Assembly (NCBI GenBank): GCA_003254905.1
Contig: QANU01111459.1
Span: 514,951 to 578,950, forward strand
Direction: 5' to 3'
Length of the DNA stretch: 64,000 bases
Source of the DNA: Nissolia schottii
Lineage: Eukaryota; Streptophyta; Magnoliopsida; Fabales; Fabaceae
The notes beneath the pieces were generated by a model. It was not told where the DNA came from. It did no database searches and was given only the letters and a program-made list of their open reading frames with translations. A program made the position numbers and the translations under genes. This document shows positions 26,329 through 39,395 of this stretch, one piece after another. The number at the start of each line of letters is the position of its first letter. The stretch's first letter is position 1.

Positions 26329-27403
26329 ATTCTACTTCCCATATATGTCGTCCACCACATCTCCTAACATAACATGTAAACAAATAAATATTTACTATTA
26401 ATTAACTCCAAAATATTTATTTAATAATTTTTTATTATTTATAAATTACAACAATCAATTATAATTATTTATTAATATAATTATCACATATTATTAAGAC
26501 AAATTTAATTAAAATTTTCTTTTTTGAATAATTTATTTATTACCGCCGGTTATATCCGACGGTGAAGGAATAAAATATAAACAAATTTATCGTCGGTGTT
26601 GACCGACGGTACAAAGCGAATAAAATATTATTATATTACTGTCGCCTTCGACCGACGGTAAACCGGTTCAAATGTACTTAAATGTGAACCGGTTTACGTC
26701 GGTTTATACCGCCGGTAATTACCGTCAGTTGTCATTTTCCGATGGTAAAATGATTACCATCGATAACTTTACCATGTGTCCACGACCGACGGTAATGCTG
26801 ACGGTAACGTGAAAATCAGACGGTAACTCCGACGGTAATAATCTATTTTCTTGTAGTGCTGGTTAATTCGCGGGTCCTCGGGTAACGCGTTCTCGGGTCT
26901 GGAGGGTCCGCAGATCCATGGTTAAGACTGGCGAATGGGCCTTTGTGGCCCAGTCCATAACAACAATTATAGTTGTGTATGAAGCTGAATTTCAATTGAA
27001 TATATAACATTATTGATTCAAGAATAGGTGGTCCTGTGACAAAGATTGAATATTCAAAGGATTTGATGTACGGACATATATAGAAAATGAAAGCGATGTG
27101 GGAAGCGCGTGAATAGGAAATTTCCATGTAAACCCACAATGAATTCGAAAGCGAAAATTTTCTCATTTCACTCGTAATTGGATCGCTGTTTAGCCTTTTT
27201 GCAACTTTGCCTAACTTTCTCTACTCATTCATTCTCCGAAACCGCTACTGGCATATTCCATCTTCTCTCCCCCTATATATATACATATCCAGTATGTGCA
27301 TGATTAAAAAGTGCACTACGCAAAATATATATATATATAACGAAGCAAAACTTTTAGTCGTTCTCGTTTTGTCTTTACTTTCAGATAGTGAAGAGAGAAA
27401 AAG

Positions 27404-29473
27404 ATGGAAAACATGCCACCGGGTTATCGTTTTTACCCTACGGAAGAGGAGTTGATTTCGTTCTATCTGCACAAGCAGCTCGAAGGAGTGAGGGAGGACA
27501 TGAACCGTGTTATTCCGGTTGTGGATATATATGACTATAGTCCATCGCAACTCCCACGTAAAACACCTCTTTAACTTGATTCCTTTATTTTTTTATTTTT
27601 TTATTTCAAAAAGTGTCGTCCTTTTTGCGTACTTAACTATGTCAATGGCATATAGATTTATCCTTTTTGCGTAGTTTGCAAGTTGGTTTGAATTTGATTC
27701 TCTGAAACGAAGTTCTTGATCTTGACCTTCTCTTCTTTGATAACTAGTAATAATTTCATTCTACGTTCCGCATACCTAGTAGTTAATTATGCCTCATAGT
27801 ATTTTTCTATTTTTTTTTTTAATCAAATCTCTTTCTTCCTAAAAAAAAAATTGAGGAGTTTTTCCTTAAAAAAAGGTTTAAAACGTCCTTGTTGGTGCCA
27901 AGTCATGTTATGGGTCAGTGGGAATGGGTGTCCTTAATTATTGGCGATGTAGTTTCTCTCCGACTTCGAGATGCTTTTGCTTGTGAAATTAAGGTTACAT
28001 ACATATGTAACTTATCAAAAAGAAGAAGAAGCAGCTTATTACGTTAACAATTAGTATTTTATATCTTGTTAATTTTTCTCTATTGTTTCAGAAATATCAG
28101 GAGAGGCGAGTGTGAGGGACACGGAGCAATGGTTCTTCTTCATTCCGAGGCAAGAAAGCGAGGCCCGGGGAGGGAGGCCGAAGCGGCTCACCACCACTGG
28201 CTACTGGAAAGCCACCGGCTCTCCGAATCACGTTTACTCTTCCGACAATCGCATCATCGGAATGAAGAGGACAATGGTTTTCTACAGCGGAAGGGCCCCA
28301 CACGGGAAGAAGACCGATTGGAAGATGAACGAGTACAAAGCCATTGATGCCAATAATTCTGAACCTTCCTCCTCTTCAGACAACAACGCTGTTCCCTTGG
28401 TACGCAACGTTACATAATAATAAATAAACAACTTTGTTTTTTTGACATAATCGCCTCCACACAATATATCAATCAAGGGTTCACTTTTTAAAAAATAGGT
28501 TCCATGATGTATTATTATGAGAGATATGTTTGAAAAATATTTTTTATAAATAAATATTCTAAAAAAATTAGGGCTAGCTAAATCACGTATTTGTGCAATT
28601 AGTTTATCTTTAAGAGCTGTAGTCTCTAGTTTTTGTTCTACCTTCACCACTATTCTCAAAACTCTGACAATTTGAACTTTTTCTTTTTGTCGTCAAACAT
28701 CAGTATCTAGGGGCTTTTAGTACATTGGCTACGTCTAACTCGATAAATTAAATGACTTATTTAAATAGATTGTCTTTTTTTGGCACTTATTTTTTTATTT
28801 TCAGAGTTCGAACTCAAACTTGAGGCTACTGGTTAAGGAGTTTGAGTTCCGTACTCTAACCAACCATATATATGTTGTTAGACAATTTGGCCTTTTAAAA
28901 TCCTGTGAAACGTTGATTGAATTCCGTGTGTGTGTGTGTATTGATTTAGTGTCAAGATGATAATTCAGTTCTAGTTTTTCTTAGGTCATAATTCAGTTGT
29001 AGCTTTTCTTAGATTTTTGGTAGTTCAGTTTTATATTATTATAGGAGGTTAATGCAGTTAAATTAATAATTAAGATATATAGCTATAATTTATTTATTTA
29101 TTTTCTTTCAATTAATTGGCAGTTAAGGCAGGAATTCAGCTTATGCCGAGTGTACAAGAAAACAAAGTGCTTGAGGGCGTTTGATAGAAGGCCAGCACCA
29201 AGGAGGGAAGTGTATCCTAATAACAAAGTTCAAAATCCACATCAAGATGATCAGAACCAGCAGAAGGGTTCAAGTTCAACATCTTACAATCACGATCATC
29301 ATCAAAACCCTCCTCAGTCAGGTGCGGCGAGCTCGCCGGAGAGTACTTCATGCTCCGAAGAACATGAACGGTATTCTCATGATCACAGTGGTCAGGTAAT
29401 GGATGTTGGAAACGAGCCTATGCTGGATTGGGAGCAAGTGGATTGGTTCTTGGGATCACTCGATCAACCATGA
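27404..29473 (+). CDS. NAC domain transcription factor, NAC090-like
   Basis: Plant-specific NAC transcription factor. Exons are 27404-27557, 28092-28399 and 29123-29473, totalling 813 nt or 270 residues plus stop. NAC subdomains in order: [48 protein letters not shown] with [38 protein letters not shown] with TDWKMNEYK, and [14 protein letters not shown]. The ending C-RAFDRRP after subdomain E and the acidic, tryptophan-containing C-terminus ([17 protein letters not shown]) match the NAC090/NAC061 group; Arabidopsis members act in stress, salicylate and senescence control. The start was chosen because it gives a complete subdomain A with three residues before PPGYRF. TATA-like tracts lie at about 27272 and 27325. 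DNA-binding residues look intact. Confidence 0.94.
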
Positions 29474-31124
29474 CAAGCAACTAGTGCAAGTGCCACCAAC
29501 CCTTCCTCCATCTAGTTAGTTATATATATACAGAAATTCTTATCTACTCGGTGGAGGAAATCAATGTTATTTCCTCGCTAGCTCTTTGGTATAATCTCTA
29601 TCTTTTATTACCATTTTTTTTCCTATTATTTTCTTGACTAACAAATGATCAAGACGTGTTGTGGTGCATGAATATGAATACTCTATGGAGGACAAAAGAA
29701 GTACTCGTTATATGTAACGTGTCGCATAATTAACCTCTACGTACGTACTTAACTTCATTAAGTTCATTGCCTTTCGCTATTGAAGTGTTCAACAATCGAG
29801 CTAATCTTTGAAGATATGTATGTAATGACCAATTTGTTGTATCAACTATCAAACTCTATTCATGCAAGCTAGTTTCTTTTGGACACTTTACAGGCTATTT
29901 AATTTTCACCGCAAATTCTACTGCAAAGTTGTTTTTTCGCCACAAATAATGTATTTCTTTTGTTGTAAATTTTGTCGCAAAACATTGTTTTTCTGGTAGA
30001 GACCTCCCTTTTTTTATGCATACATCTTCATCATGAATGGAGGATAAATACAACACTCCCCACGCCCAATCATTTATGTGGCGATGGTGAGATTATCTTT
30101 CTTTGAGCTAATTAGATTTAGAAGAGTTGATTAATTTAGAGACTTCTTAATGAATTAACTTCATTCATGTGTGGCTTAGAATATCTGAAAAGTTAACTAG
30201 TGTCATTAGGGCACTAGTTAAAGAGTTTAAAATAGAAATGTTACGATAAAAAATGTAAGCATTAATGTTTTTAATGCATTGAAAATATTAAAAACGCTCA
30301 CATCTTTTTTACTTTAGACTCTTTAACAAGTATTTTAAAGACACTTGTTAACAAAATCCTTAAAATATTATAAAAGTGGAGCTGGGCTTTAAATTCAATT
30401 GGGATCTGGTGAGATAGATTCATAGAAAGCAAATACGCAATTCATTTTAATGAAGCCATCATTGAACAAAGGATAAGAACAGGATTTTTTTAAAAAAAGC
30501 GACAAAAATATGAAAAAAATTAATATATGGGTTCTTTGTAAAATTTACAATTGTATGGTTTCCTGAAATCGATGGCACATGTGCTCATTACAATTTTTTT
30601 TAAATACTTGAAATTGGCGTCACTTGTGTCAATTTCACGTTTTGCTTTTTTTCTTTTTTTAAATACCTGAAATCAACACCACGCGTGCTGATTTTAGGTT
30701 TTACTTTTTTTTAAAATATAAAATTTGATTAATATATCTAGAAATAAATTAACACAATGATCAATGAACAATCCATTCGAGTCTTAAAGATAAAACAATT
30801 TGTGTCAGAAAAGATAATCCCTTTAAATGGGTCTTTTAGTTTCTTAAACCACACATAGTCGATAGATTTAAGATCAACTGATTATCAATGGTTAAAGGAA
30901 AAAAAAAAAAGGTGTGGCTAGTTGGCCAAGTCATTGAATTTTACAGTCCACCATGATCAAACTGTTTCAGTCTATACAGTTGTGATTTACGGTTAATTTT
31001 ATGGTTTTTTTTCTTTTAAATATATTGTTTAAGAAAGGGTTTTGCTAGTAAGTTCATTAATAACACTCGTTAACGAATTTAAAAGAGAAATTTTTTAGTT
31101 TTTTCTTTGCATTCAATGTATCAA
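29474..31124. other. NAC 3' flank and AT-rich spacer
   Basis: 3' UTR of the NAC gene, then AT-rich spacer. No gene or transposon end recognised. Confidence 0.55.
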
Positions 31125-31636
31125 TAGGGATGGAAATGGGCAAAATCGAGCTAGACTTTGGTTTAAATAGATCTGACATGCTTCCAAATTACTCTACCTG
31201 AGTCTGAACCTATTACTTGTCATGCTTTTTTTTAAGGTTCTGCCTTACATTTTTAAAAGTATGGTTTGACCCAAAAACCTATTTATAGGTCTAATTAAAA
31301 CAAAGAAGATTAAAAATTTAGATGTTATTTTTCATTAAAGTTATACATATGGTGTGTTTAATTAAGCCATTAACAAAAAGTATAGGACAAAATATTTTTT
31401 CAGTCATTTAAGTTTAACATTGTAAAAATTAGCATGAAAGAAGGTGAATTATACCAGTAACTACAAAAGAAGACTATTCTACAAATATTAAAGTGATATA
31501 ACAAGAAAAAACAAATTAATAGGTATTATACACTCTATTTTTAAGGGAGGAAAATAAATGAGAAGTAAAAAGATTTTGAATATCATCATGTCATATCATA
31601 ATACTATAATAGAATTTTTTATTCAACAATAAGGAA

Positions 31637-31674
<38 letters not shown>

Positions 31675-31856
31675 GTATGCTGGTTTTTGAGTCCTACAGG
31701 CTTATTTTATATCTTATGACTTGACTTATTCAACTAAAATAATCTTTTTAAAAAGTTTTGGACTGATATATTTATTAAATGGATTAAGTTGAGTTAGACT
31801 TTAAACGAGCTGAGTCAAAATCCTCTAATGGGAGGCCTAGCCTATTTCCACCCGTA
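31125..31856. mobile_element. Non-autonomous hAT-like element (732 bp)
   Basis: Ends TAGGGATGGAAATGGGC and, inverted, TACGGGTGGAAATAGGC form 17-bp terminal repeats with three mismatches. Flanks TGTATCAA (31117-31124) and TACATCAA (31857-31864) match in six of eight bases, fitting a decayed 8-bp hAT target duplication. The interior is AT-rich with a TA microsatellite (31641-31670) and no transposase. Confidence 0.75.
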
Positions 31857-33490
31857 TACATCAAAAACATAAAACACTTATGTTTTCCCCTTCTCACATG
31901 GTCATTCAACTTAAAAAATGATAAGTTAATCCTTGGATTTTGCAAACATTGGACTCGTTACCCTAAGTAATTCCTGAATATTCATAGTATTATCCTAACT
32001 AGCCGCTGAACAATTTAATTATTTTCTCTTAGGACATGAGGTAAAGACTAACGAGTTCAATGTTTGCAAAGTTCAGAAATAACCTGTCACTTTTTTAAGT
32101 TAAAAGATCAAATAAGATACAAATATAAAATTTACAGACCAAACAATGTATTAACCATTTTTCTTCCTATTGTTGTTTATAATGCTTTTAAATATTCGAT
32201 TTGCTTTGCTCAGCATTTTACATCATAGTGTGGCCATTTGCCACAACTCAGTGACCAATGAATAGAGAAATAATGAACAAAATAATTAATGAAGGAGAGT
32301 GACGCCCCCAAACCTCAAAACCTTCCTTTAGAAAATTTCTAATTTTTGTAAATATTTGATTTTTTTTCCATCGACCTAAGTTATAATGGTTTGTTGACCT
32401 ACTAAAGATGCCATTGTAGTCATTGGCAACTCAATCTAAACCCTAAATCCAAAGTTAACTGCACTTGACAACAACTCAAGTTGAACTCTGCCAAACAAAG
32501 AGGAGTGTCCTCAAATTGTCTCTTTTAATTTCCTGTTTCGGGAATTACAATATTTTTTGCTCGTGGAATTCATGAATACATGGAGCTAAGCCAAATTAAA
32601 GACTGATTTTTTTTCTTCTTCTAAGAAATCAGGTCTATTAAACTTTATAACTAATTTGGTCGGCTTTTTAGGCTGACTTATTATTGAAATATATCTTTTC
32701 CAATATTAGTTTTTTCATCAGTAATATTTGAATTTAAAACATTTTGTTAAAGAAAACTATTCACAATCAAACTACTTAAATCAATCAAACATTCATGGTC
32801 AATTAACTAATAAGGTGTGCCTTTATTATGAGAAGTTGTGTGCTATAATTAATGAAGATATGATAATGTCAAAAAGATTGTGGGCTATAATGCAATAAGC
32901 ATTAATAAAATGAATATAATAGTTATGTACTGACAATATAAAATTTATATTATTATTCAATCAAATTAATTTATATACATAACTTTTCATATAATAACTA
33001 AAGCATTCACTTTTTTTTTATGTGACAACATTATAATAATGTAAAATACTATTAATTGTTAGTACATAACCATTAAACTCTAATTAATAACATTACTAAA
33101 ACAATGTAATGATATTATATATATATTGGTTTACACAATATATATGAAACTTTTGGGAGTTTGAGCTAGATATATTGTCCCAACGTATTTGTTGGTTTAC
33201 TTTTAGTTTTAATAATACAATAAATTCAGCAGTTCCCAAATTAGGATTTTTTTTTGGGTCATTACCTTGTTATTTCAGAGTTGAAGGGCGAGTTTGTTGC
33301 CATGTTGGTGACTGACTTTCTGCATTGCAATAATAACAAGAGTACAGTCATGTGCACATTATTGTTATCAATATTAAAAGTGGTCTCAACGAGTCGGACG
33401 AAGAAATGAGTAAAAAAATAATAGATACTGATCCTTTGCAGATTCCGGAAATTACGTCGAAGTCTACTACTATGAATAACAAAAACTTTT
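31857..33490. other. AT-rich spacer
   Basis: No coding segment or RNA gene recognised. Mostly low-complexity AT-rich sequence. Confidence 0.55.
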
Positions 33491-33496
33491 TGAAAA

Positions 33497-34648
33497 AAAA
33501 AACTCCACCGTAGTCTCTTTGAATTTTGATTTTGCTTAATTTTGTTCTTCTCAAATATTTTTGAACATTTTTATTTTTCTCAATTAAAAAATCAAAAACA
33601 TTATTCATTTTATTTGATTTACTAACGGTGATTGATAACATGACAACACGTCACCTTTTTCACGTATACAATCGAGACACATGAACTTCTAACTTAGTCC
33701 CTCTTAATTTCAAAAAATCGGCATCGTTCCTCAAATTCCAAATTTTTTCAGCAAATTTCGTCCCTCTCAATTCAAAAAAGCAGCATCGTTCCTTTCGTCC
33801 GCTTGACTAATAGTGACTATTAATGTGACAATTAACATGTCACGTCTCACCGTTAACCGTCAAGTCACTCCTTTCCACGTAAGCATCATTCCATGTATGA
33901 GACTCATACTTTAACCACTAGACTACTAGTGTTATAGTTATATGATGTTGCATATATTTTATATATTTTATACTTGAATTGTATTACTAATAAATGACTC
34001 AAAAAATTAAACTTTTGTTACTACCAAGCAAATAAGTGTCAAAATTTTCCATATGTGAGACTGACACCTTAACCACGTGTCTTATTAAATTTATGTTAAT
34101 CCTATTAAAATTTTAATAGCTCCGTTAACCTCATGCCACTCCCTTCCACGTAAACATCTTTCCATGTGTGATGCTGACACCTTAACCATTAGGTTACTAA
34201 TGTTATTGTTATATGATGTTAACATATATTTTATATATTTTATATCTGAACGGTATTACTAATAAATTATTCAAAAAATCTAATGGCTAACAGAGCAATG
34301 TGACACGTAAACTGACACGTCAATAAACAATGTTAGTCAACGAGATTAATTTTTTGAATTAAGAAAAACGAAATTGGGCAAAAAAACTAAGTTCACCGAA
34401 ATTGAAATTGAGAGGGACTAAGTTGGAGTTCATGTGTATTGCTTGCTTACAAGGAACGAGGTGATGTGACAGTAAAAGTGTCACGTCCTTCCGTTAACCA
34501 CCACATTATCAACCATCATTAGTGAAATAGATAGAAAGATTATCGTGTCTAATTTGTTTTGAATTGAGAGTGACAATATTGTCTAAAAAAATTTAGGAAG
34601 GACGAAGTTGATCGAAATCAAAATTCAGAGAGATTAAATTGGAGTTTT
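33497..34648. mobile_element. Foldback element with two nested inverted-repeat layers
   Basis: Outer arms 33497-33660 and 34450-34648 are imperfect inverted copies (ACTCCA..TAGTCTCTTTGAATTTTGAT against its reverse). Inner arms 33678-33830 and 34300-34433 are a second pair (CACATGAACT..AACTTAGTCCCTCT). Between them, 33880-34020 and 34140-34275 are direct repeats sharing CCACGTAA(G/A)CATC.TTCCATGT and ATATTTTATATATTTTATA. The direct repeats carry, on the minus strand, TAGTGGTTAA-type blocks like a tRNA A box. It is non-coding and probably a Mutator-type non-autonomous element, but the class is inferred. Confidence 0.65.
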
Positions 34649-34977
34649 TTCCAAACTTTTTAGTCGATTCTCATAAAACATATTTTCTTCGGTTACATCC
34701 ATATATATGTGAGCTTTCATGAAAACCAGAGATGACAAGCAGGGAAAAAATCAAGAGACAGAGACTAAACATGAATAATAATGGTGTATTATTGAAGGTT
34801 GTGCATGTTGGTTACAATTAGGTGCCAATATATAGACTAATAATAGAATCATAGCTTAAATGATAAAATCAAATTAAATCAACCTAAATTTGTTATGAAT
34901 AAATCAAAATCAATCACAAATATACTAAATATACTAATTTATTTCTAACAATATACATGTATATAATTTTCGTAGCT

Positions 34978-35002
<25 letters not shown>
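34978..35002 (+). repeat. CT microsatellite
   Basis: Pure CT dinucleotide tract followed by a short AT tract. Confidence 0.95.
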
Positions 35003-35013
<11 letters not shown>

Positions 35014-35533
35014 AAGTGCGAAAGGGGTGAAGGTTAGCAAAGTTTACATTTTTAGTAAGTTTGGATTTAAAGAGAAAATGCGAGGAAATAAAAAGAAGAG
35101 GAAAATGCATTTTCTCTTCATATGTTTGGATAAAAAAAATGAAAAGGAAGAAAATGAGAATTTTATTGAAATGACATAAATATTTAATATGTAATAAAAA
35201 TTGTTGATTTTATTTAATTCTTCACATATTCTTGGTAAATTAATTAACTAAATCCTTTCTGATATTATTAATTTTTATAAAATTAATTGGTTGAATTAAA
35301 ATTAATTTAATATAAATGTTGAAATCGTTATTAATAGACAAGTATTTTTAATTGTTTAGTAGGGTATAAAGGTCATTTACTATATCTACTCTTTGCCTCT
35401 CCAATTTTTGAGTGGACCCCACGTGATTGTTTCTCTTCCCTCAATTTTCTAGCCTAACCAAACGAAGCGAAAACTAAAAATCAGATTGTTTTCCATTTTC
35501 TATCGTCCCTCTTTCTCCTTAACGAAAGGACGG
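35003..35533. other. AT-rich spacer, possible MITE
   Basis: AAGTTTGGAT at 35057 and its inverted counterpart AACCAAACGAAG at about 35457 suggest the ends of a Harbinger-type MITE, but the match is short. No gene seen. Confidence 0.35.
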
Positions 35534-35879
35534 TTAATTAGATTAAAATGGTCATTTTCTCTCCTCTTCCACAATTTTAATGCTATGTCTATTTTAGTAA
35601 ATTAGGCTTACTATTAATTGCAAAACAAGTTTTTCTCTCTTAATACTGACTAACTGCATTATTCTCGTCGACTGGGATTGGTCTAAGTGGTAAGCGATTT
35701 AGTATTGTTTAAGCAAGGTTCCGAGTTCGAGACCTTGTGTACATATTTTTTAAAAAAAATATAAAAATTAACATTATTAGGAGAGAATATATGTTTTGTA
35801 ATTAATAATACATTTAGTTTATTAAAATAGACCTAACATTAAAATTAAGTGGAGAGAATAAATATTTTAGTCTAATTAA
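35534..35879. mobile_element. Inverted-repeat element with tRNA-like Pol III boxes in its loop
   Basis: Left arm 35534-35650 (TTAATTAGATTAAAATGGTC...) and right arm 35765-35879 (inverted TTAATTAGACTAAAATATTT...) align over about 110 bases, sharing TTTTAATG..AGGTCTATTTTA and ATTAATT.CAAAACA. The loop holds a tRNA-like segment at 35671-35745. Confidence 0.65.
35671..35745 (+). repeat. tRNA-like (SINE-head) segment
   Basis: An A-box-like TGGTCTAAGTGGTAAGC and a B-box-like GAGTTCGAGACC sit 35-40 bases apart, the spacing of internal Pol III promoters. No cloverleaf can be folded, and a T6 run follows at about 35750. Reads as a SINE head or decayed tRNA rather than a tRNA gene. Confidence 0.5.
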
Positions 35880-38800
35880 AAGTGTGAACCTCCCTAACAT
35901 TTACTTAAAGAGTGAATGTTAGCCTTTTCCTCCTTACACACAGTGAGATAATTGATAAAGCTGCAACAGATGAGACTACCTCTTCCAAAATGATGGGCAT
36001 AAAACAGTTAGATGGAACCCAAAATTAAAAGAAAATTTAAATTAATGAGATAAATGAAACATAAAAATGAATTAAACTATCATATCTTAATTTAATTAGT
36101 GTCAAACTTTATTCTTACACTTAAAATCACAAAAAAAAAATAAAATCACTCGCTTTGAGTGAATTTCTGCGTAATACACTACAACACTCATGTCTATGTA
36201 GAAAGTGTTGACTAGAAGACTCGAACCGTCCATCAAGGAATATATGGCACAGCAACAAGCAAGATCTTATCAAAACTTGTGAACTGTACCTATCAATCAT
36301 TCATGGTGAGCCTTGAACGTCTTTAGCATGTTAACTCACGCAATGAAGAGTTTAACTTAAAAACATGATTAATATTTATATATATTGCTTAAGGTTTTTC
36401 AAAATTTGCATGCACTTTTCGCGATTAATATGTTTAAGGAAGCACTTTTAGTTAAAAGTAATGTGCCTTAATTGCACCTCTGATTTTAATTTATAATAAC
36501 AATTGAAGTCTCATTTTGGTTAACTTTAACAATTAGGAGTATTAATTAATTTTTAAATAATTTACTTTTTCTAAAATATAATTACTAAAATAAAACACGC
36601 ATTTAATCATATCGCTTGCAGCTTCTGGAAAGTGCGAGGAAGTGCCCCCAACAAGTCCAACAATCCAAGTGTAATAGGTAGATTGGTTGATTCTTTGAAA
36701 CAAATTAGATGCAAACAAACCAAAAATTCGATTATGGGCTGGCATGGCATGGCAAGTATAATTGATAGTTGAGTGCTTGAGACTAGACTTCAACCCATTT
36801 TGGGGGAAGTAAATTACTCATACTTTATACTATGTAATAGGTGTAACGCGTTGCGATCATCACATCGTTGGAATTATTCGTTGTCGGAAAAGAACTGCAA
36901 GAGCAAGAGACAAGGAATCCACAAAGCCATGCTAATCAAAAGGCATACACCCAGTCATCCACAATAAAATTAAGGAGATTCTCTTTTTCAAGAATTAGTT
37001 TAAGGATTTTCCAAGTAGTTGCATGCACAGCTCGATCGTAGAAAGGAACTAAGAATGGTGCAGTGGTAAGGAGTTTAAATAATATGAATGTGGTTGATTT
37101 AGGGATTAAATTTCATTACCACCATCATAACAAAAAAGAGTTAAATTCATAGAGTTGAGTCTTAAACGGTATCAATGGTCGACAATGGAAGAAAAAATGT
37201 TAAAAGTGATACGGTCTCACTATTTATACATAAAAATAATAATCATTTAACGACCAATAAATAGAGAAATAAACATTGTTACCAAACAATATTACATGCT
37301 CGTGCATGCATGAGTTTAATATTGCTCATTTTTTGTGTTTGACAATTAATATTTTTCTCTCCGCTTAGGTGACTACTTTCAGGTGTACAAATAACTTTTT
37401 AAAAGCTATAAGTAGAAATTGTTAAGCAAAAAAAAATTGTATTCAATGTAACCTTAAAATGATTATTGTTACGATATAAACCTGAGTCCGAGGTACATCT
37501 CAGTGATTCGAGATAACATTGACTCATTCCACATTTATAGGACTCAGTCTAAAATCCTACAAGTAACTCGAGCTTTAAGATGTGTAACTGCTGAATAGGT
37601 AACCCCTTTGGTCTTTATGGGACATCTTGAGTACATCCACTCACGTAATTGGTTGTATGGTGATTTTGGCCATAGTTACAAAATAATCCATTGAACAAAA
37701 TACAAGCATCCTCTCATAGTATACAAACATGAATCTCATTCATACCCGAGTACGTACTCTTTGTAATTATTACCTCATAATACTCACATATTGATTTGAG
37801 CGTTAGAGTGATTTTTATAAGTACTACATTTGCTGGATCAAGGACATCATCAGTGTCACCGACGTGCTCATTCATCTTGAAAGCATTTAGACTTATACTG
37901 GGTCAGGATTACAAGTTGCAGATGCATCTCAGTCCGTAGGAATTACTTACACTAGTTATTCTTTCAATAAAATATTTTTTTACTTATAACGTATTAACCA
38001 GTGTGAATATATTATAGTTTAACAATTCTAAAACATTTCGCTTAGAATTCATTTTCATAACAACCGATTTTACAATGAAAGAAATTCAGAATAAGACATA
38101 TATACACACAATTCTATAAAATTAATGAGAATAGTTATTATATTAGGGTTTTACAATTTACACCCTAACATTTAACTATGTGTTGTAATTTTTGTGACTT
38201 TTAAAATGATTTTCATGAGATTAACTAGTTTGCTTTTTAATTTGACAATATATAGTTAGATGATTGTGTAAAAAATTACATGGACATTAAACAATCAACA
38301 TTACAAGAATTACATTGACAATGAATTAAAATTAATTTTTAAATTAATTATTACACATCTTCATGAAATTCATGAATATAACGTTTTATTAATTGTTATT
38401 TAATAACATAGTCAGAGATACAAAGTTTTATACATTTATGTGTGTGTGGGGGGGTACGTAAATGAAAAGTTTAGTTATATAATAAAAAATTATAAAATTA
38501 ATTGTTTAATAAGAAAAATAGAATGTTAACTTTCAACCAATCCAAATCCTTATAATTAAACATATAAGACTAATTTCACTATTTTTTCTCTTTTAGATTT
38601 TGTCCACTAATTATTATTTTTTTTAAGATTTTAATGACATTTACATTACTTAAGTTTATTTTGTCTTGGTGGGTGGCTCGCTCGGTGCTTGCTTGCACTC
38701 CCTACAAGTGTTTGCCATCTAAAAAATTGCATGCTTCGGAAAATATTACTTTAGGATATAATAATAAAAAATTGTTTTAACTCAATATGTTAACCGAAAA

Positions 38801-39395
38801 AGTGGATTATCAAAATTAAGTGAGAAGACGTCTACTTTAGAGTCAATCTTTGTTTTTATTCACTTTATTACCAAACACGGCTTCCCCTTGCTGCTTGGAA
38901 AGAGAACTTTCGTTATTCTGCCGACAGTGAAAACTTAAGTCTCCACTACATTTCATGAGATAAGATAATTATTTAATTTTTCGTAGTCTCGTTGGCAAAG
39001 TGACTTCTACGATGACTAAGTTAAGTTTGATGACAAGTTTAACTTAAAAATAGGGATGTAGTTTTGTCATATAATAATCATCCTGATAGAAGGAAATAGT
39101 ATTAGCAAGTGTTTGAGACTCACCTCACTGAAAAATGAGGGGTGCAGTTGTGTTCAAAGTTATTCATACATGATCCGTTTAGTTGTTGAGACATGACTGA
39201 TTTATAGAGACATGAGAATAGAGACATAAAATATTAGACTAAAAATCAATTTTGTATTTTATTTAGTGATGATATACAAGACATAATTTATTGTATTTGT
39301 ATCATATTTGGTTTTGTAGTAATAAGACATAAAAATATAACAAATGACTTAAAATACTATTTGAATCTTATGAAAAAGATCCTCTCTCTGACCTC
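35880..39395. other. Long AT-rich spacer, no gene recognised
   Basis: No exon of a known family was seen on either strand. 36200-36240 has a B-box-like GGTTCGAGTC on the minus strand. 37470-37900 has moderately GC-richer unique-looking sequence containing no long open frame. A G8 run lies at 38449-38456. Confidence 0.5.

Larger units (their letters stand above)
24149..26858. mobile_element. Non-autonomous CACTA (En/Spm-type) transposon, 2.7 kb
   Basis: Termini are CACTACTAGAAAA at 24149 and, inverted, CACTACAAGAAAA at 26858 (12 of 13 identical). Both ends carry dense subterminal repeats of TACCGTCGG / CCGACGGTA (about 24180-24600 and 26540-26840) in both orientations, diagnostic of CACTA elements. 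The 3-bp flanks are CGG and CTG, so the target duplication has one mismatch. The interior has no transposase. A GC-rich open stretch (24650-24880) could be captured host sequence but resembles no family I know. A pair of ~200-bp inverted repeats occupies 25162-25357 and 26129-26328. Confidence 0.9.
22800..26966 (-). mobile_element. Truncated Ty3/gypsy element, LTR split by a CACTA transposon
   Basis: On the minus strand the order is: LTR start (TGTTGTTATGGACTGGGCC at about 26966), LTR interrupted at 26859/24148 by the CACTA element, LTR end at about 23840, primer-binding-site region at about 23833-23813, then gag. The primer site context TTGGCGCCTTCTGTGGGGAC closely resembles the TTGGCGCCGTCTGTGGG junction common in plant gypsy elements. 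The uninterrupted LTR would be about 410-420 bases. No second LTR was found, so this is a 5' remnant. Confidence 0.75.

Noticed and set aside
26145-26330. U6 snRNA gene
   Set aside because: The promoter spacing resembles U6, but the downstream sequence lacks the U6 5' stem-loop and ACAGAGA box, so it is not U6.
36213-36235. tRNA gene on the minus strand
   Set aside because: Only a B-box-like GGTTCGAGTC is present. No A box, acceptor stem or anticodon arm could be paired.
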